Shown here in pieces: positions 1 through 4,910 of a stretch of 7,096 bases of DNA (its first letter is position 1; each line of letters opens with the position of its first letter). Below the pieces are notes generated by a model. It saw only the letters and a program-made list of their open reading frames with translations. It was not told where the DNA came from and ran no database searches. This DNA comes from Candidatus Pacearchaeota archaeon (GTDB lineage: Archaea; Nanobdellota; Nanobdellia; Pacearchaeales; GW2011-AR1). The stretch lies in the NCBI GenBank assembly GCA_018303895.1, contig JAGVXJ010000062.1, forward strand, positions 1 through 7,096, in the 5' to 3' direction. Made by a program: the position numbers and the translations under genes.

Positions 1-8
1 AGAATAAA

Positions 9-983
9 ATGAAGAAAATATTTTTTATTTTGGTTTTGATGTTTTTGATAATTCAGATTAGTTTATTTACTGAATCTTCTGAAATGATTTCGCAATGGAC
101 AAACATCTACGTGATAAATTCAGACCAATTTCACGAAGGGTATACTCATGATTTATCGGTTAATTCTCGAATAAAATTTAATTTAGACAACGGAGAACTT
201 CATTATGTCGGAGTCAAATCTATTTTAGAATCAAATGCCGTTTTAGAAGTTGCTTCTGATCCACAAGAGGTCACTATGAGCATGAACCAAGAAAATAACT
301 TTGATATTAATGACGACGGACAAAATGATTTTAGCATTAAATTAAATTCTATTTCAGACGATAAAGTAAGTATAACTTTAAAAGAAATTACCCTTGAAGA
401 AGTTCCAAATTCTCTCGAAGAAAATTTAACAGGTTCTTCTACTATATTATGCCCTGTTTTGATGTCTGGTTGGAGTAATTCAACAAATATAACAAAATAT
501 TTTACACACTATTATCATTTTAGTTCAGGACATAATGTAACAAAAGAAGAACCATTTACATTCGAGAAAATTTACAGTTATCAAATTCAAACTTATTTCA
601 CTGGAGAAAATTGTAATGAATTTCTAAGGAATGAAACCAACTCTCTCCCTTTTGAGTCTATAGAACCAACACCGATAACTGAACATTCGATTGATTGTAG
701 TTTTTGTTCAGAACTTTGTGAACAGCAACCACCGATTGATTTAAATTGTGGTGCTTGTATCTGCCCTGAAAATTTAGGAAATTGTAAAGACGGTGGAGTA
801 AGAGAAATAATAAACGGAACAAATGTTTTTTGTTTTAAAGAATTATTGTTAGAACAAAAAGATAAAAATGCCGAGTGTCAAAATCATTTCGAGTGTAAAA
901 GTAATCTCTGCGTCGACGGAGAATGTGAACAAGTTGGATTATTAAAGAGATTGTTGGATTGGTTCAGAGGATTGTTTGGATAA
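9..983 (+). CDS. Secreted cysteine-rich surface protein with calcium-loop-like motif
   Basis: No specific function is recognised. Residues 1-20 are a Lys-Lys start followed by a hydrophobic stretch, so this is a signal peptide or N-terminal anchor. Residues 99-107 (DINDDGQND) resemble a dockerin/thrombospondin-type calcium loop and begin a predicted beta-strand segment of a kind common in DPANN secreted proteins. The C-terminal half is cysteine-rich, with 14 cysteines in all: 148, 202, 230, 233, 237, 247, 250, 252, 259, 275, 290, 296, 301, 306. Residues 290-306 have the C-x5-C-x4-C-x4-C spacing of small disulfide-knot repeats seen in archaeal surface proteins. Six N-glycosylation sequons occur (N139, N157, N160, N176, N208, N269). 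The last 14 residues (LLKRLLDWFRGLFG) form an amphipathic aromatic helix that may attach it to the membrane. The ATG lies only 8 bases from the window edge, so its promoter is not visible; the first in-frame ATG leads directly into the signal sequence. Sure it is a real exported protein; role unknown. Confidence 0.85.
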   Translation: MKKIFFILVLMFLIIQISLFTESSEMISQWTNIYVINSDQFHEGYTHDLSVNSRIKFNLDNGELHYVGVKSILESNAVLEVASDPQEVTMSMNQENNFDINDDGQNDFSIKLNSISDDKVSITLKEITLEEVPNSLEENLTGSSTILCPVLMSGWSNSTNITKYFTHYYHFSSGHNVTKEEPFTFEKIYSYQIQTYFTGENCNEFLRNETNSLPFESIEPTPITEHSIDCSFCSELCEQQPPIDLNCGACICPENLGNCKDGGVREIINGTNVFCFKELLLEQKDKNAECQNHFECKSNLCVDGECEQVGLLKRLLDWFRGLFG

Positions 984-1002
984 TTCTTCTTCAAAAGAAA
1001 TC

Positions 1003-1016
1003 TGATTTTTCAATCA
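1003..1016 (+). terminator. Weak candidate terminator after the cysteine-rich surface gene
   Basis: Twenty bases past the stop codon there is a 5-bp inverted repeat (tgatt / aatca) around a short T-rich loop, including a run of five Ts at 1006-1010. Archaeal termination needs mainly oligo-T, so this could end the upstream transcript. The stem is short and the T-run modest, so the call is tentative. Confidence 0.25.
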
Positions 1017-1021
1017 AAACA

Positions 1022-1029
1022 TTTATATA
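1022..1029 (+). promoter_or_regulatory. TATA box of the toxin-antitoxin operon
   Basis: The sequence tttatata is centred about 25 bases before the antitoxin ATG, the distance at which archaeal TBP/TFB normally sets transcription start. The mRNA would therefore begin at or next to the start codon (leaderless). No Shine-Dalgarno-like sequence precedes the ATG, which agrees. The box overlaps a perfect palindrome, described separately. Confidence 0.6.
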
Positions 1030-1041
1030 TCAATTGATATA
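1026..1041. promoter_or_regulatory. 16-bp perfect palindrome, probable autoregulatory operator
   Basis: The sequence tatatcaattgatata is identical to its own reverse complement over 16 bases. It starts inside the TATA box and ends 9 bases before the antitoxin ATG. A dimeric DNA-binding antitoxin bound here would block TBP/TFB or polymerase, the usual way type II toxin-antitoxin operons repress themselves. The palindrome is seen directly; binding by the adjacent winged-helix protein is inferred. Confidence 0.5.
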
Positions 1042-1050
1042 CTAACTTTT

Positions 1051-1326
1051 ATGAAACAAATTCAAAAAAATCCATTCGCGAGAAGTCCGACATTACAAAC
1101 AGTGATGATGATTGAGAGATTTATAGAAAAAAATTCAGCTGAATATACTTACACGGAATTATGGAAAAAACTTCCGAAAAAAGTTATGTGGCAGACATAT
1201 TTAGTAGTTTTAGATTATTTGCAAAGCATAAATAAAATTGCCCTCGACAGAAACGGAACAGTGGGATATATTTGGAATCCGGAATTGGCGAAGAAATTTG
1301 CAAAAAGACCTAGCATAGAAATATGA
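1051..1326 (+). CDS. Winged-helix DNA-binding protein, probable antitoxin
   Basis: A 91-residue protein with the predicted secondary structure of a winged helix: helix 1 about residues 14-28, helix 2 about 33-41 (TYTELWKKL), a long recognition helix about 42-61 (PKKVMWQTYLVVLDYLQ), then a two-strand wing about 62-75 (IALDRNGTVGYIWN). It has no signal or membrane segment. Its stop overlaps the RelE-like toxin start by ATGA (1323-1326), so the two are translationally coupled, in the antitoxin-first order typical of type II systems. Proposed role: bind and neutralise the toxin and repress the operon at the palindrome in its promoter. The pairing of a winged-helix protein with this RelE-type protein is something I recall from archaeal genomes, but the antitoxin role is inferred from context. 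It could instead be only a transcription factor. Confidence 0.7.
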   Translation: MKQIQKNPFARSPTLQTVMMIERFIEKNSAEYTYTELWKKLPKKVMWQTYLVVLDYLQSINKIALDRNGTVGYIWNPELAKKFAKRPSIEI

Positions 1327-1655
1327 AACTAATAAAAAAATCCAGAGTAGTTTTTGCAGATGAGAATTTGCAAAAAGAATTTGAAGAACTTTCTGAAAAT
1401 GATAAAATAAAAAAACAGATAAAAAGAGCAGTTGGAGATTTGCAAATAAATGCCTTCTCTGGAATACAAATCCCTAAAAAATTAATTCCTGAAGTTTATA
1501 TTAAAAAATACCAAGTAAATAATCTTTGGAAATATGATTTACCCGACGGATGGAGATTAGTTTATTCTATAATGCCAGAAAATAAAATAGAGATATTGTC
1601 AGTGATTTTAGAATGGTTTGACCATAAAGAATATGAACAGAGGTTTCATTACTAA
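1323..1655 (+). CDS. RelE/ParE-family toxin (putative mRNA interferase)
   Basis: A 110-residue protein matching the archaeal RelE/plasmid-stabilisation fold in length and layout: a helical N-terminal half (about residues 13-43), the segment FSGIQIPKK (45-53), then the strand-rich core NLWKYDLPDGWRLVYSI (67-83), the strand KIEILSVILEWFD (88-100) and the terminal HKEYEQRF (101-108). R78 and R107 with H101 are candidates for the basic active-site residues that RelE enzymes use to cleave mRNA on the ribosome. The start ATG lies within the last codons of the upstream winged-helix gene, indicating coupled translation and fixing this start. Family assignment is strong by motif. Ribosome-dependent RNase activity is inferred, since ParE-type relatives inhibit gyrase instead. 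Confidence 0.82.
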   Translation: MKLIKKSRVVFADENLQKEFEELSENDKIKKQIKRAVGDLQINAFSGIQIPKKLIPEVYIKKYQVNNLWKYDLPDGWRLVYSIMPENKIEILSVILEWFDHKEYEQRFHY

Positions 1656-1662
1656 AAATAAA

Positions 1663-1938
1663 ATGAATAAAAAAGAGAATTATTTTTTTGAAGAAAGATG
1701 GAAAAAAGTTTTATTTTGTATTACAATAATAGGCATTTCATCTTTTTTGATTGTGGATGGAATAAATTGTTTGATTGGAAAACAATGCCAAAATTTTTTA
1801 CAGGTAAAATTTACAGGATTAGGTGCAATAGTCAGTGGAGTTGTATCTGTTTTTGTTTGGGGTACATTCATAGTCTTGTCTATCATCGCACTGATATCTT
1901 TGTTCATTAAGAAAAAAATAAAAAGAGTTAAATCTTAA
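1663..1938 (+). CDS. Small membrane protein with two transmembrane helices
   Basis: No family recognised. The ATG at 1663 gives 91 residues and starts 7 bases after the toxin stop. An upstream in-frame ATG at 1618 would overlap the toxin by 38 bases and only add a polar 15-residue leader, so 1663 is preferred. Residues 1-15 are charged (NKKENYFFEERWKK), about 16-31 form the first membrane helix, 32-52 an external loop with cysteines 36 and 42 that could pair, and about 53-82 a long second helix, followed by a strongly basic tail (KKKIKRVK). By the positive-inside rule both ends are cytoplasmic. It sits between a toxin and a histone-fold gene with 7-base gaps on both sides, so it is probably in the same transcript. 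The reading frame is probably real; function unknown. Confidence 0.6.
   Translation: MNKKENYFFEERWKKVLFCITIIGISSFLIVDGINCLIGKQCQNFLQVKFTGLGAIVSGVVSVFVWGTFIVLSIIALISLFIKKKIKRVKS
1916..1923 (+). promoter_or_regulatory. Possible internal TATA box for the mini-histone gene
   Basis: The sequence aaataaaa is centred about 26 bases before the ATG at 1946, inside the lysine-coding end of the membrane-protein gene. The spacing fits an archaeal promoter and would let the histone-like gene be expressed apart from the toxin operon. A-rich lysine codons produce such matches easily, so confidence is low. Confidence 0.22.
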
Positions 1939-1945
1939 TTAGACA

Positions 1946-2134
1946 ATGCCAGGACTAATTATAAAATCAAACATTCGCCCGAAAGTAAAAGAGTTGGACA
2001 AAGAAAATGCAATTTCCAGCGTCGCTGATGAAGTTGAGAGAGAGTTAGAAAGAAAAGTCGAAGATATGTTAAGTGAGGCGATTAAGCGGGCAAAAGCAAA
2101 CGGAAGGAGAACTTTGCAGTCAAGGGATTTGTAA
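1946..2134 (+). CDS. Mini histone-fold DNA-binding protein lacking helix 3
   Basis: A 62-residue protein of the archaeal histone superfamily. The N-terminal strand/loop GLIIKSNIRPKVKEL (3-17) is followed by a long central helix (about 23-50, SSVADEVERELERKVEDMLSEAIKRAK in outline) and the histone loop-2 signature ANGRRTLQSRDL (51-62), matching A-x-G-R-(K/R)-T-x-x-x-x-D-(I/L). The chain stops immediately after this signature, where helix 3 starts in canonical HMf-type histones. This agrees with the short 'alpha3'/DUF1931-like prokaryotic histones known from DPANN archaea and bacteria. Probable role: a dimeric DNA-binding or chromatin protein. It begins 7 bases after the membrane-protein stop and may be read from the toxin-antitoxin promoter or its own. 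An antisense frame over the same bases is a shadow. Confidence 0.78.
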   Translation: MPGLIIKSNIRPKVKELDKENAISSVADEVERELERKVEDMLSEAIKRAKANGRRTLQSRDL

Positions 2135-2142
2135 AAAATCAC

Positions 2143-2155
2143 CGAAATTATTAAA
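2143..2155 (+). promoter_or_regulatory. BRE/TATA-like promoter of the 2179 gene
   Basis: The purine-rich cgaaa (2143-2147) followed by ttattaaa (2148-2155) has the form of an archaeal BRE plus TATA box. Its centre is about 27 bases before the ATG at 2179, predicting a leaderless or almost leaderless mRNA. No Shine-Dalgarno sequence lies next to the ATG. This suggests the 2179 gene has its own transcript, separate from the mini-histone gene. Confidence 0.45.
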
Positions 2156-2178
2156 AAGGAAAATTCGTCCTTAAAGAC

Positions 2179-2673
2179 ATGATTGAAATAGTAAAGAATA
2201 CCTATGAAAAAGTCAGAAAATTATTTGAATATAATCCAGAAGAAAAGGAAAATTTAAGCAGATTAAGACGATTAATAATTTCTCGAGAATGGCAAGGACC
2301 AAGTGATTATTTTGTTAATCCGATTACAAATCCACATAGAGAAACCAGACACAGCAATGACATTTCAGGAATTTTAAATATTGTAAAAGTAAAGGGAGTT
2401 GTTAATTTAGCGACTTTACCAATACAATTTCATCCAGCAGATAGTTCTTTAGATTTGTATGATATAATGAACGGGTTGGCAAGAGCAGGATTTGTAGAAT
2501 TAGTAAGAAATACTTTTGTTGACAATAAAAGAGCAATCAGACAAGAACAAGTAAGTTCAATTTCATCTATGGAAGAATTAATAAAATCAAGAGAGAGTGG
2601 AACTTTTTATGCAATATACAACCCAAGATTTCCAAAGTCACCTCGGAAGAGAGAAGTAAAATATATTTGCTGA
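2179..2673 (+). CDS. Hypothetical protein, unknown function
   Basis: I do not recognise this 164-residue protein. It has no signal peptide or membrane helix, so it is presumably cytoplasmic. Residues 1-38 are helical and highly charged. Residues 62-112 contain hydrophobic strand/helix alternation (ISGILNIVKVKG; SLDLYDIMNGLARAGFVELVR), and the latter part looks like the second helix and wing approach of a winged-helix domain, though this is a weak impression. Residues 113-140 are polar and helical, and the end (PRFPKSPRKREVKYIC) is basic with the only cysteine as the last residue. It follows a good TATA element and faces a second unknown gene tail to tail, only 32 bases away. The frame is long and its start fits promoter spacing, so it is probably real. 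Confidence 0.62.
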   Translation: MIEIVKNTYEKVRKLFEYNPEEKENLSRLRRLIISREWQGPSDYFVNPITNPHRETRHSNDISGILNIVKVKGVVNLATLPIQFHPADSSLDLYDIMNGLARAGFVELVRNTFVDNKRAIRQEQVSSISSMEELIKSRESGTFYAIYNPRFPKSPRKREVKYIC

Positions 2674-2705
2674 ATTATTTTGAGAGTAGAGATTTGTAAT
2701 TCTAA

Positions 2706-3275
2706 TTAATTCTCCAAATATTTTAGAATAATATTATGAACATTGTCTATTTGTCTTTTTCTTAAACTCTCAAACTCTTCAGGATTTCTTTTCCCAGAAA
2801 AGAAAGAGGCAGATTTAATTTTAGAGATATAAGTTAAATTTCTTGTTCCATGGTATTTTCTTCTAACTTGAATAAAACCTCCAGTATAAACTGGTCTAAA
2901 AGGAATACATTCACTAATCACAAAATCCCAAAAACTACCTCTTTTAAAAATATGAGAAATATCTTTTTTTTCAACATTAGCTAATTTTAAATTTTCTAAA
3001 AAACCTCCCGATTTTTCATCTCTTGTGTTAAAAGCAAATGAAAAATAAAACCCTCCATCCAAAGGAATAGTATTCAATCTCAAAGCCCACTCTCTTAAAT
3101 AAGGGTTATCTTCAATTAAACCAGAATGAGTCCACCCTAAAGAGTATACAAATGGAAGTTTATTAAAGTCAATTAAGAAGTTTCTTATGCCTGAATCAAT
3201 ATCATAACCTCTTCCACATTGCCAACAATTAAGAAAATTTTCTCTCTCTTCCCGAAAATTGTTATAATTAAACAT
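2706..3275 (-). CDS. Hypothetical protein, unknown function
   Basis: I do not recognise this 189-residue protein. It is soluble and rich in aromatic residues. Visible landmarks are a CWQCGRGYD segment (17-25), the segment FNKLPFVYSLGWTHSGLIEDNP (about 37-58 in outline), GGFYFSFAFNT (74-84) and GGFIQVRRKYHG (132-143), then a charged helical end. The 'LPFVYSLGWTHSG' stretch faintly recalls a recurring archaeal/viral 'short helix, SSCxGH' motif, but the cysteine is absent and I would not assign a family on it. It runs opposite to the 2179 gene and shares a divergent promoter region with the 3368 gene. The ATG is about 25 bases from a TATA-like element, supporting this start. Codons look especially A/T-rich, hinting at an accessory gene, but this was not quantified. 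Confidence 0.62.
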   Translation of the reverse strand: MFNYNNFREERENFLNCWQCGRGYDIDSGIRNFLIDFNKLPFVYSLGWTHSGLIEDNPYLREWALRLNTIPLDGGFYFSFAFNTRDEKSGGFLENLKLANVEKKDISHIFKRGSFWDFVISECIPFRPVYTGGFIQVRRKYHGTRNLTYISKIKSASFFSGKRNPEEFESLRKRQIDNVHNIILKYLEN

Positions 3276-3295
3276 AGAAACTTGAGGGATTTTAA

Positions 3296-3304
3296 TTTTA
3301 AAAA
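3296..3304 (-). promoter_or_regulatory. TATA-like element for the 3275 minus-strand gene
   Basis: Read on the minus strand the sequence is tttttaaaa, centred about 25 bases before the ATG at 3275. This is the archaeal spacing for a leaderless mRNA. It forms one half of a divergent promoter pair with the element near 3339. Confidence 0.4.
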
Positions 3305-3331
3305 GATAAGTATATTCAATAATAGATATTT

Positions 3332-3346
3332 GTAAAACCTTAAAAA
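3332..3346 (+). promoter_or_regulatory. BRE/TATA-like promoter of the exported coiled-coil protein
   Basis: The sequence gtaaaac (3332-3338) followed by cttaaaaa (3339-3346) resembles a BRE plus TATA box, centred about 25 bases before the ATG at 3368. No Shine-Dalgarno sequence precedes the ATG, so a leaderless mRNA is expected. Confidence 0.4.
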
Positions 3347-3367
3347 CTTCTTATTCTTAAAATAAAT

Positions 3368-4099
3368 ATGAAAAAAATAAGTGTTGCATTGATGTGTGTT
3401 TTGTTTTTAGGAATTTTTGTAATGTCTTTTGTATTGGCTGAAGATAATCAAACAAATTCTGGTACAGAACAAGAACTTCAACTTGACGAAAGCACGAGTG
3501 GTGGACAAATCGCTTGGAAACAAGTTGGCTTATGGTTTACATTTAATCAAGAAAAAAAGATTGAAAAAGAACTTGAACTTGCTCGACTTAGATTAATTCA
3601 GGCAAAGATTGCTGCAAAAAATAATAATCCCAAAGAAATGGAAAAAGCCCTCGATGCTCACGAAAGAATTCTTGAAAAAATAAAAAATAGAATGGGAAAA
3701 TTAGAATCTGGAAAAGATTTGAATTCGTCTACGGAAAAACTTGTCAGATTGGAAAGAGCAATACAGGTTCATGAGAAAAGAATAAATTTTATGAATTATC
3801 TTCTGCTAAATGCAAATCTCAGTGAAGAACAAAAATCCAAAATTGAAATGAAAATTTCTAAGGCGGAAAACGTAACTGCGAGATTATCTGAATTAAACGA
3901 CGAGAAGAAAGAACGAATAAAAACAAGATTGATGAATGAAAAGAACATGAGTCCTGAAGAAGCTCAGAAATTTGTCGACGATAAAGGATTCAGAAAAGAG
4001 ACGAGAAAAAATGAGCGAAAAGAGAACAGAAATGATTCTCAAGATAATTCAGAAAACAATTCTAGCGAAACAGAAGATGACGAAACCGAAGAAGATTAA
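3368..4099 (+). CDS. Exported helical protein, DUF5667-like
   Basis: A 243-residue exported protein. Residues 1-24 are a classic signal peptide (MKK, hydrophobic core 5-22, cleavage likely after LA at 23-24). After a polar linker, residues 50-115 carry the pattern WKQVGLWFTFNQEKK...LELARLRLIQAKIAAKNN...ALDAHERILEKIKNR, matching my recollection of the DUF5667 family of archaeal and bacterial exported proteins. In these, a phenylalanine-rich LWFTF entry leads into long amphipathic helices. Helices continue to about residue 205. The end (206-243) is first basic (RKETRKNERKEN), then strongly acidic and Ser/Asn-rich (SSETEDDETEED), probably disordered. Several NxS/T sequons suit a glycosylated surface protein. 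There are no cysteines in the mature chain. The molecular function of the family is unknown. It is transcribed alone and followed by a strong oligo-T terminator. Confidence 0.8.
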   Translation: MKKISVALMCVLFLGIFVMSFVLAEDNQTNSGTEQELQLDESTSGGQIAWKQVGLWFTFNQEKKIEKELELARLRLIQAKIAAKNNNPKEMEKALDAHERILEKIKNRMGKLESGKDLNSSTEKLVRLERAIQVHEKRINFMNYLLLNANLSEEQKSKIEMKISKAENVTARLSELNDEKKERIKTRLMNEKNMSPEEAQKFVDDKGFRKETRKNERKENRNDSQDNSENNSSETEDDETEED

Positions 4100-4108
4100 A
4101 TCAAATAG

Positions 4109-4135
4109 TTTTTTATTTTTTTAATTTATATTTTT
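4109..4135 (+). terminator. Oligo-T transcription terminator
   Basis: Ten bases after the stop at 4099 there are runs of 6 T (4109-4114), 7 T (4116-4122) and 5 T (4131-4135) with no notable stem. Archaeal RNA polymerase terminates at such clustered T-tracts without a hairpin. The tract lies between convergent genes and serves the plus-strand gene. The minus strand here is A-rich, so it does not serve the BtpA-like gene. Confidence 0.7.
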
Positions 4136-4844
4136 ATCTCAACTTTCTAACTTCATTCATAAAATTTCTCACGAGATTTCTGTCTACTTTTTCGTAAGTA
4201 TTTTTGTATGGCTTGAATGCACTTCCGACTATTGCGCCATCAGCAACGGAAAGTTGTTCAGTTACATTTTTTAAATTTACTCCGGCACCGACTATTAATG
4301 GAAAATCTCCGAGATAATTTTTGAAATCTTTTAATTTTTGAATTGATGTTTCAATCCCAGTTCCATCACCAGTTGTTACAATGATATTACAATTAGATTT
4401 TCCTTCTTCTAAATCTTGCTCAAGTGAATTTCCCGTCGGTGTTTTGTATTTAAATCTAATCCCGCCTAAAATATAAATTCCTGGGAAAAACTTTCTTAAA
4501 AAATCATACTCCCATGCATTCAAATCCTTATTTTGCACACTATCAATTTGAATAAATTTTGCATCGGAAATATGCGATAAATTAAAGGATGACCTTAAAT
4601 CTCCAAGCACATTAATTCCCTTTACTAAATTTAAGTTTAGGTTCGCACTCTCTTCTAAAACAAAAGCTAAGTCCAAAACATCTCCGTGATAATTCTCAAT
4701 AATCGCACCATTAATTCCTTCTTCGTCGTAGATTTTCAATTCTTCAATTGCGCGTTCAACTTTTTCTTCTTGAGAACTTCCAGCCAAATGAATCATACCA
4801 ATAATCGGTTTCTTTATTCCAAATAATTTATCAATAGAATTCAT
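4134..4844 (-). CDS. BtpA/SgcQ-family TIM-barrel protein
   Basis: A 236-residue protein with BtpA-family hallmarks: the first strand KPIIGMIHLAGSS (12-24), GINGAIIENYHGDV (43-55) on the next strands, NIIVTTGDGTG (153-163) and PLIVGAGVN (182-190), then ADGAIVGSAFK (201-211). The last segments form the phosphate-binding loops of a (beta/alpha)8 barrel related to phosphoribosylanthranilate isomerases. Family members average about 250-260 residues, so this is slightly compact but complete. BtpA in cyanobacteria affects photosystem I stability, and SgcQ is an E. coli sugar-operon protein. The archaeal role is not established; a phosphosugar or nucleotide-sugar substrate is likely by fold. It is soluble and cytoplasmic. 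It lies 66 bases downstream of PCNA on the same strand without a TATA box of its own, and starts after the SD-like context aggatt-aaa-ATG, so it is probably co-transcribed with PCNA. Confidence 0.85.
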   Translation of the reverse strand: MNSIDKLFGIKKPIIGMIHLAGSSQEEKVERAIEELKIYDEEGINGAIIENYHGDVLDLAFVLEESANLNLNLVKGINVLGDLRSSFNLSHISDAKFIQIDSVQNKDLNAWEYDFLRKFFPGIYILGGIRFKYKTPTGNSLEQDLEEGKSNCNIIVTTGDGTGIETSIQKLKDFKNYLGDFPLIVGAGVNLKNVTEQLSVADGAIVGSAFKPYKNTYEKVDRNLVRNFMNEVRKLR

Positions 4845-4909
4845 TTTAATCCTAATCGTCTGCTCGGACTGAGATTCGGATTTTTACATTTCAAGATATT
4901 GCTTCTCAT
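4841..4909 (-). CDS. Possible 22-codon micro-gene between PCNA and BtpA-like gene
   Basis: This small frame starts one base after the PCNA stop (TGA-G-ATG) and its TGA overlaps the BtpA-like start as ATGA, so it fills the gap exactly. The peptide begins MRSNILKCKN and ends PNLSPSRRLGLK, with six Lys/Arg in 22 residues. Its start is preceded by gagg six bases away, and the BtpA-like start by agg at identical spacing (both aggatt + 3 bases + ATG), suggesting true initiation sites within one mRNA. Against it: such a short frame can arise by chance, I recognise no such peptide, and its second half coincides with a 10-bp imperfect hairpin, so the sequence may be selected as RNA instead. Treat as a candidate only. 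Confidence 0.28.
   Translation of the reverse strand: MRSNILKCKNPNLSPSRRLGLK
4848..4882 (-). other. Imperfect hairpin upstream of the BtpA-like start codon
   Basis: Arms 4848-4857 and 4873-4882 pair over 10 positions with a single mismatch (4853/4877), and an inner 3-bp gtc/gac pair can form in the loop. On the minus-strand mRNA the hairpin ends three bases before the BtpA-like ATG and hides its agg ribosome-binding element. It is visibly richer in G and C than its surroundings. On the plus strand it is followed by Ts, but no plus-strand gene ends there. Possible roles are a translational control element, an RNA-processing site between the two genes, or part of a small RNA. Confidence 0.35.
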
Positions 4910-4910
4910 C

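Noticed and set aside
1618..1662. Upstream ATG start for the small membrane protein
   Set aside because: It would overlap the toxin gene by 38 bases and adds only a polar leader; the ATG at 1663 fits the 7-base operon spacing.
1680..1907. Antisense open frame of 75 codons over the small membrane-protein gene
   Set aside because: It lies opposite a better-placed operon gene; its sequence shows no domain and follows from the T-rich codons of membrane helices.
1698..1910. Plus-strand 70-codon frame overlapping the membrane-protein gene
   Set aside because: Out of frame with the operon-fitting gene; cysteine/phenylalanine-rich composition is typical of a shifted frame over hydrophobic codons.
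1939..2142. Antisense frame of 67 codons over the mini-histone
   Set aside because: The sense strand encodes a clear histone fold; the antisense product is low-complexity Ser/Leu/Phe.
2156..2172. Short aagga/tcctt inverted repeat before the 2179 gene
   Set aside because: Only 5 bp with a 7-base loop and no T-run; too weak for a terminator or operator.
4845..4910. Possible tRNA or C/D-box RNA in the PCNA-BtpA gap, prompted by attcgg and ctga words
   Set aside because: No cloverleaf arms or CCA-side acceptor pairing can be built, and no C box of RUGAUGA form with a matching D box is present.
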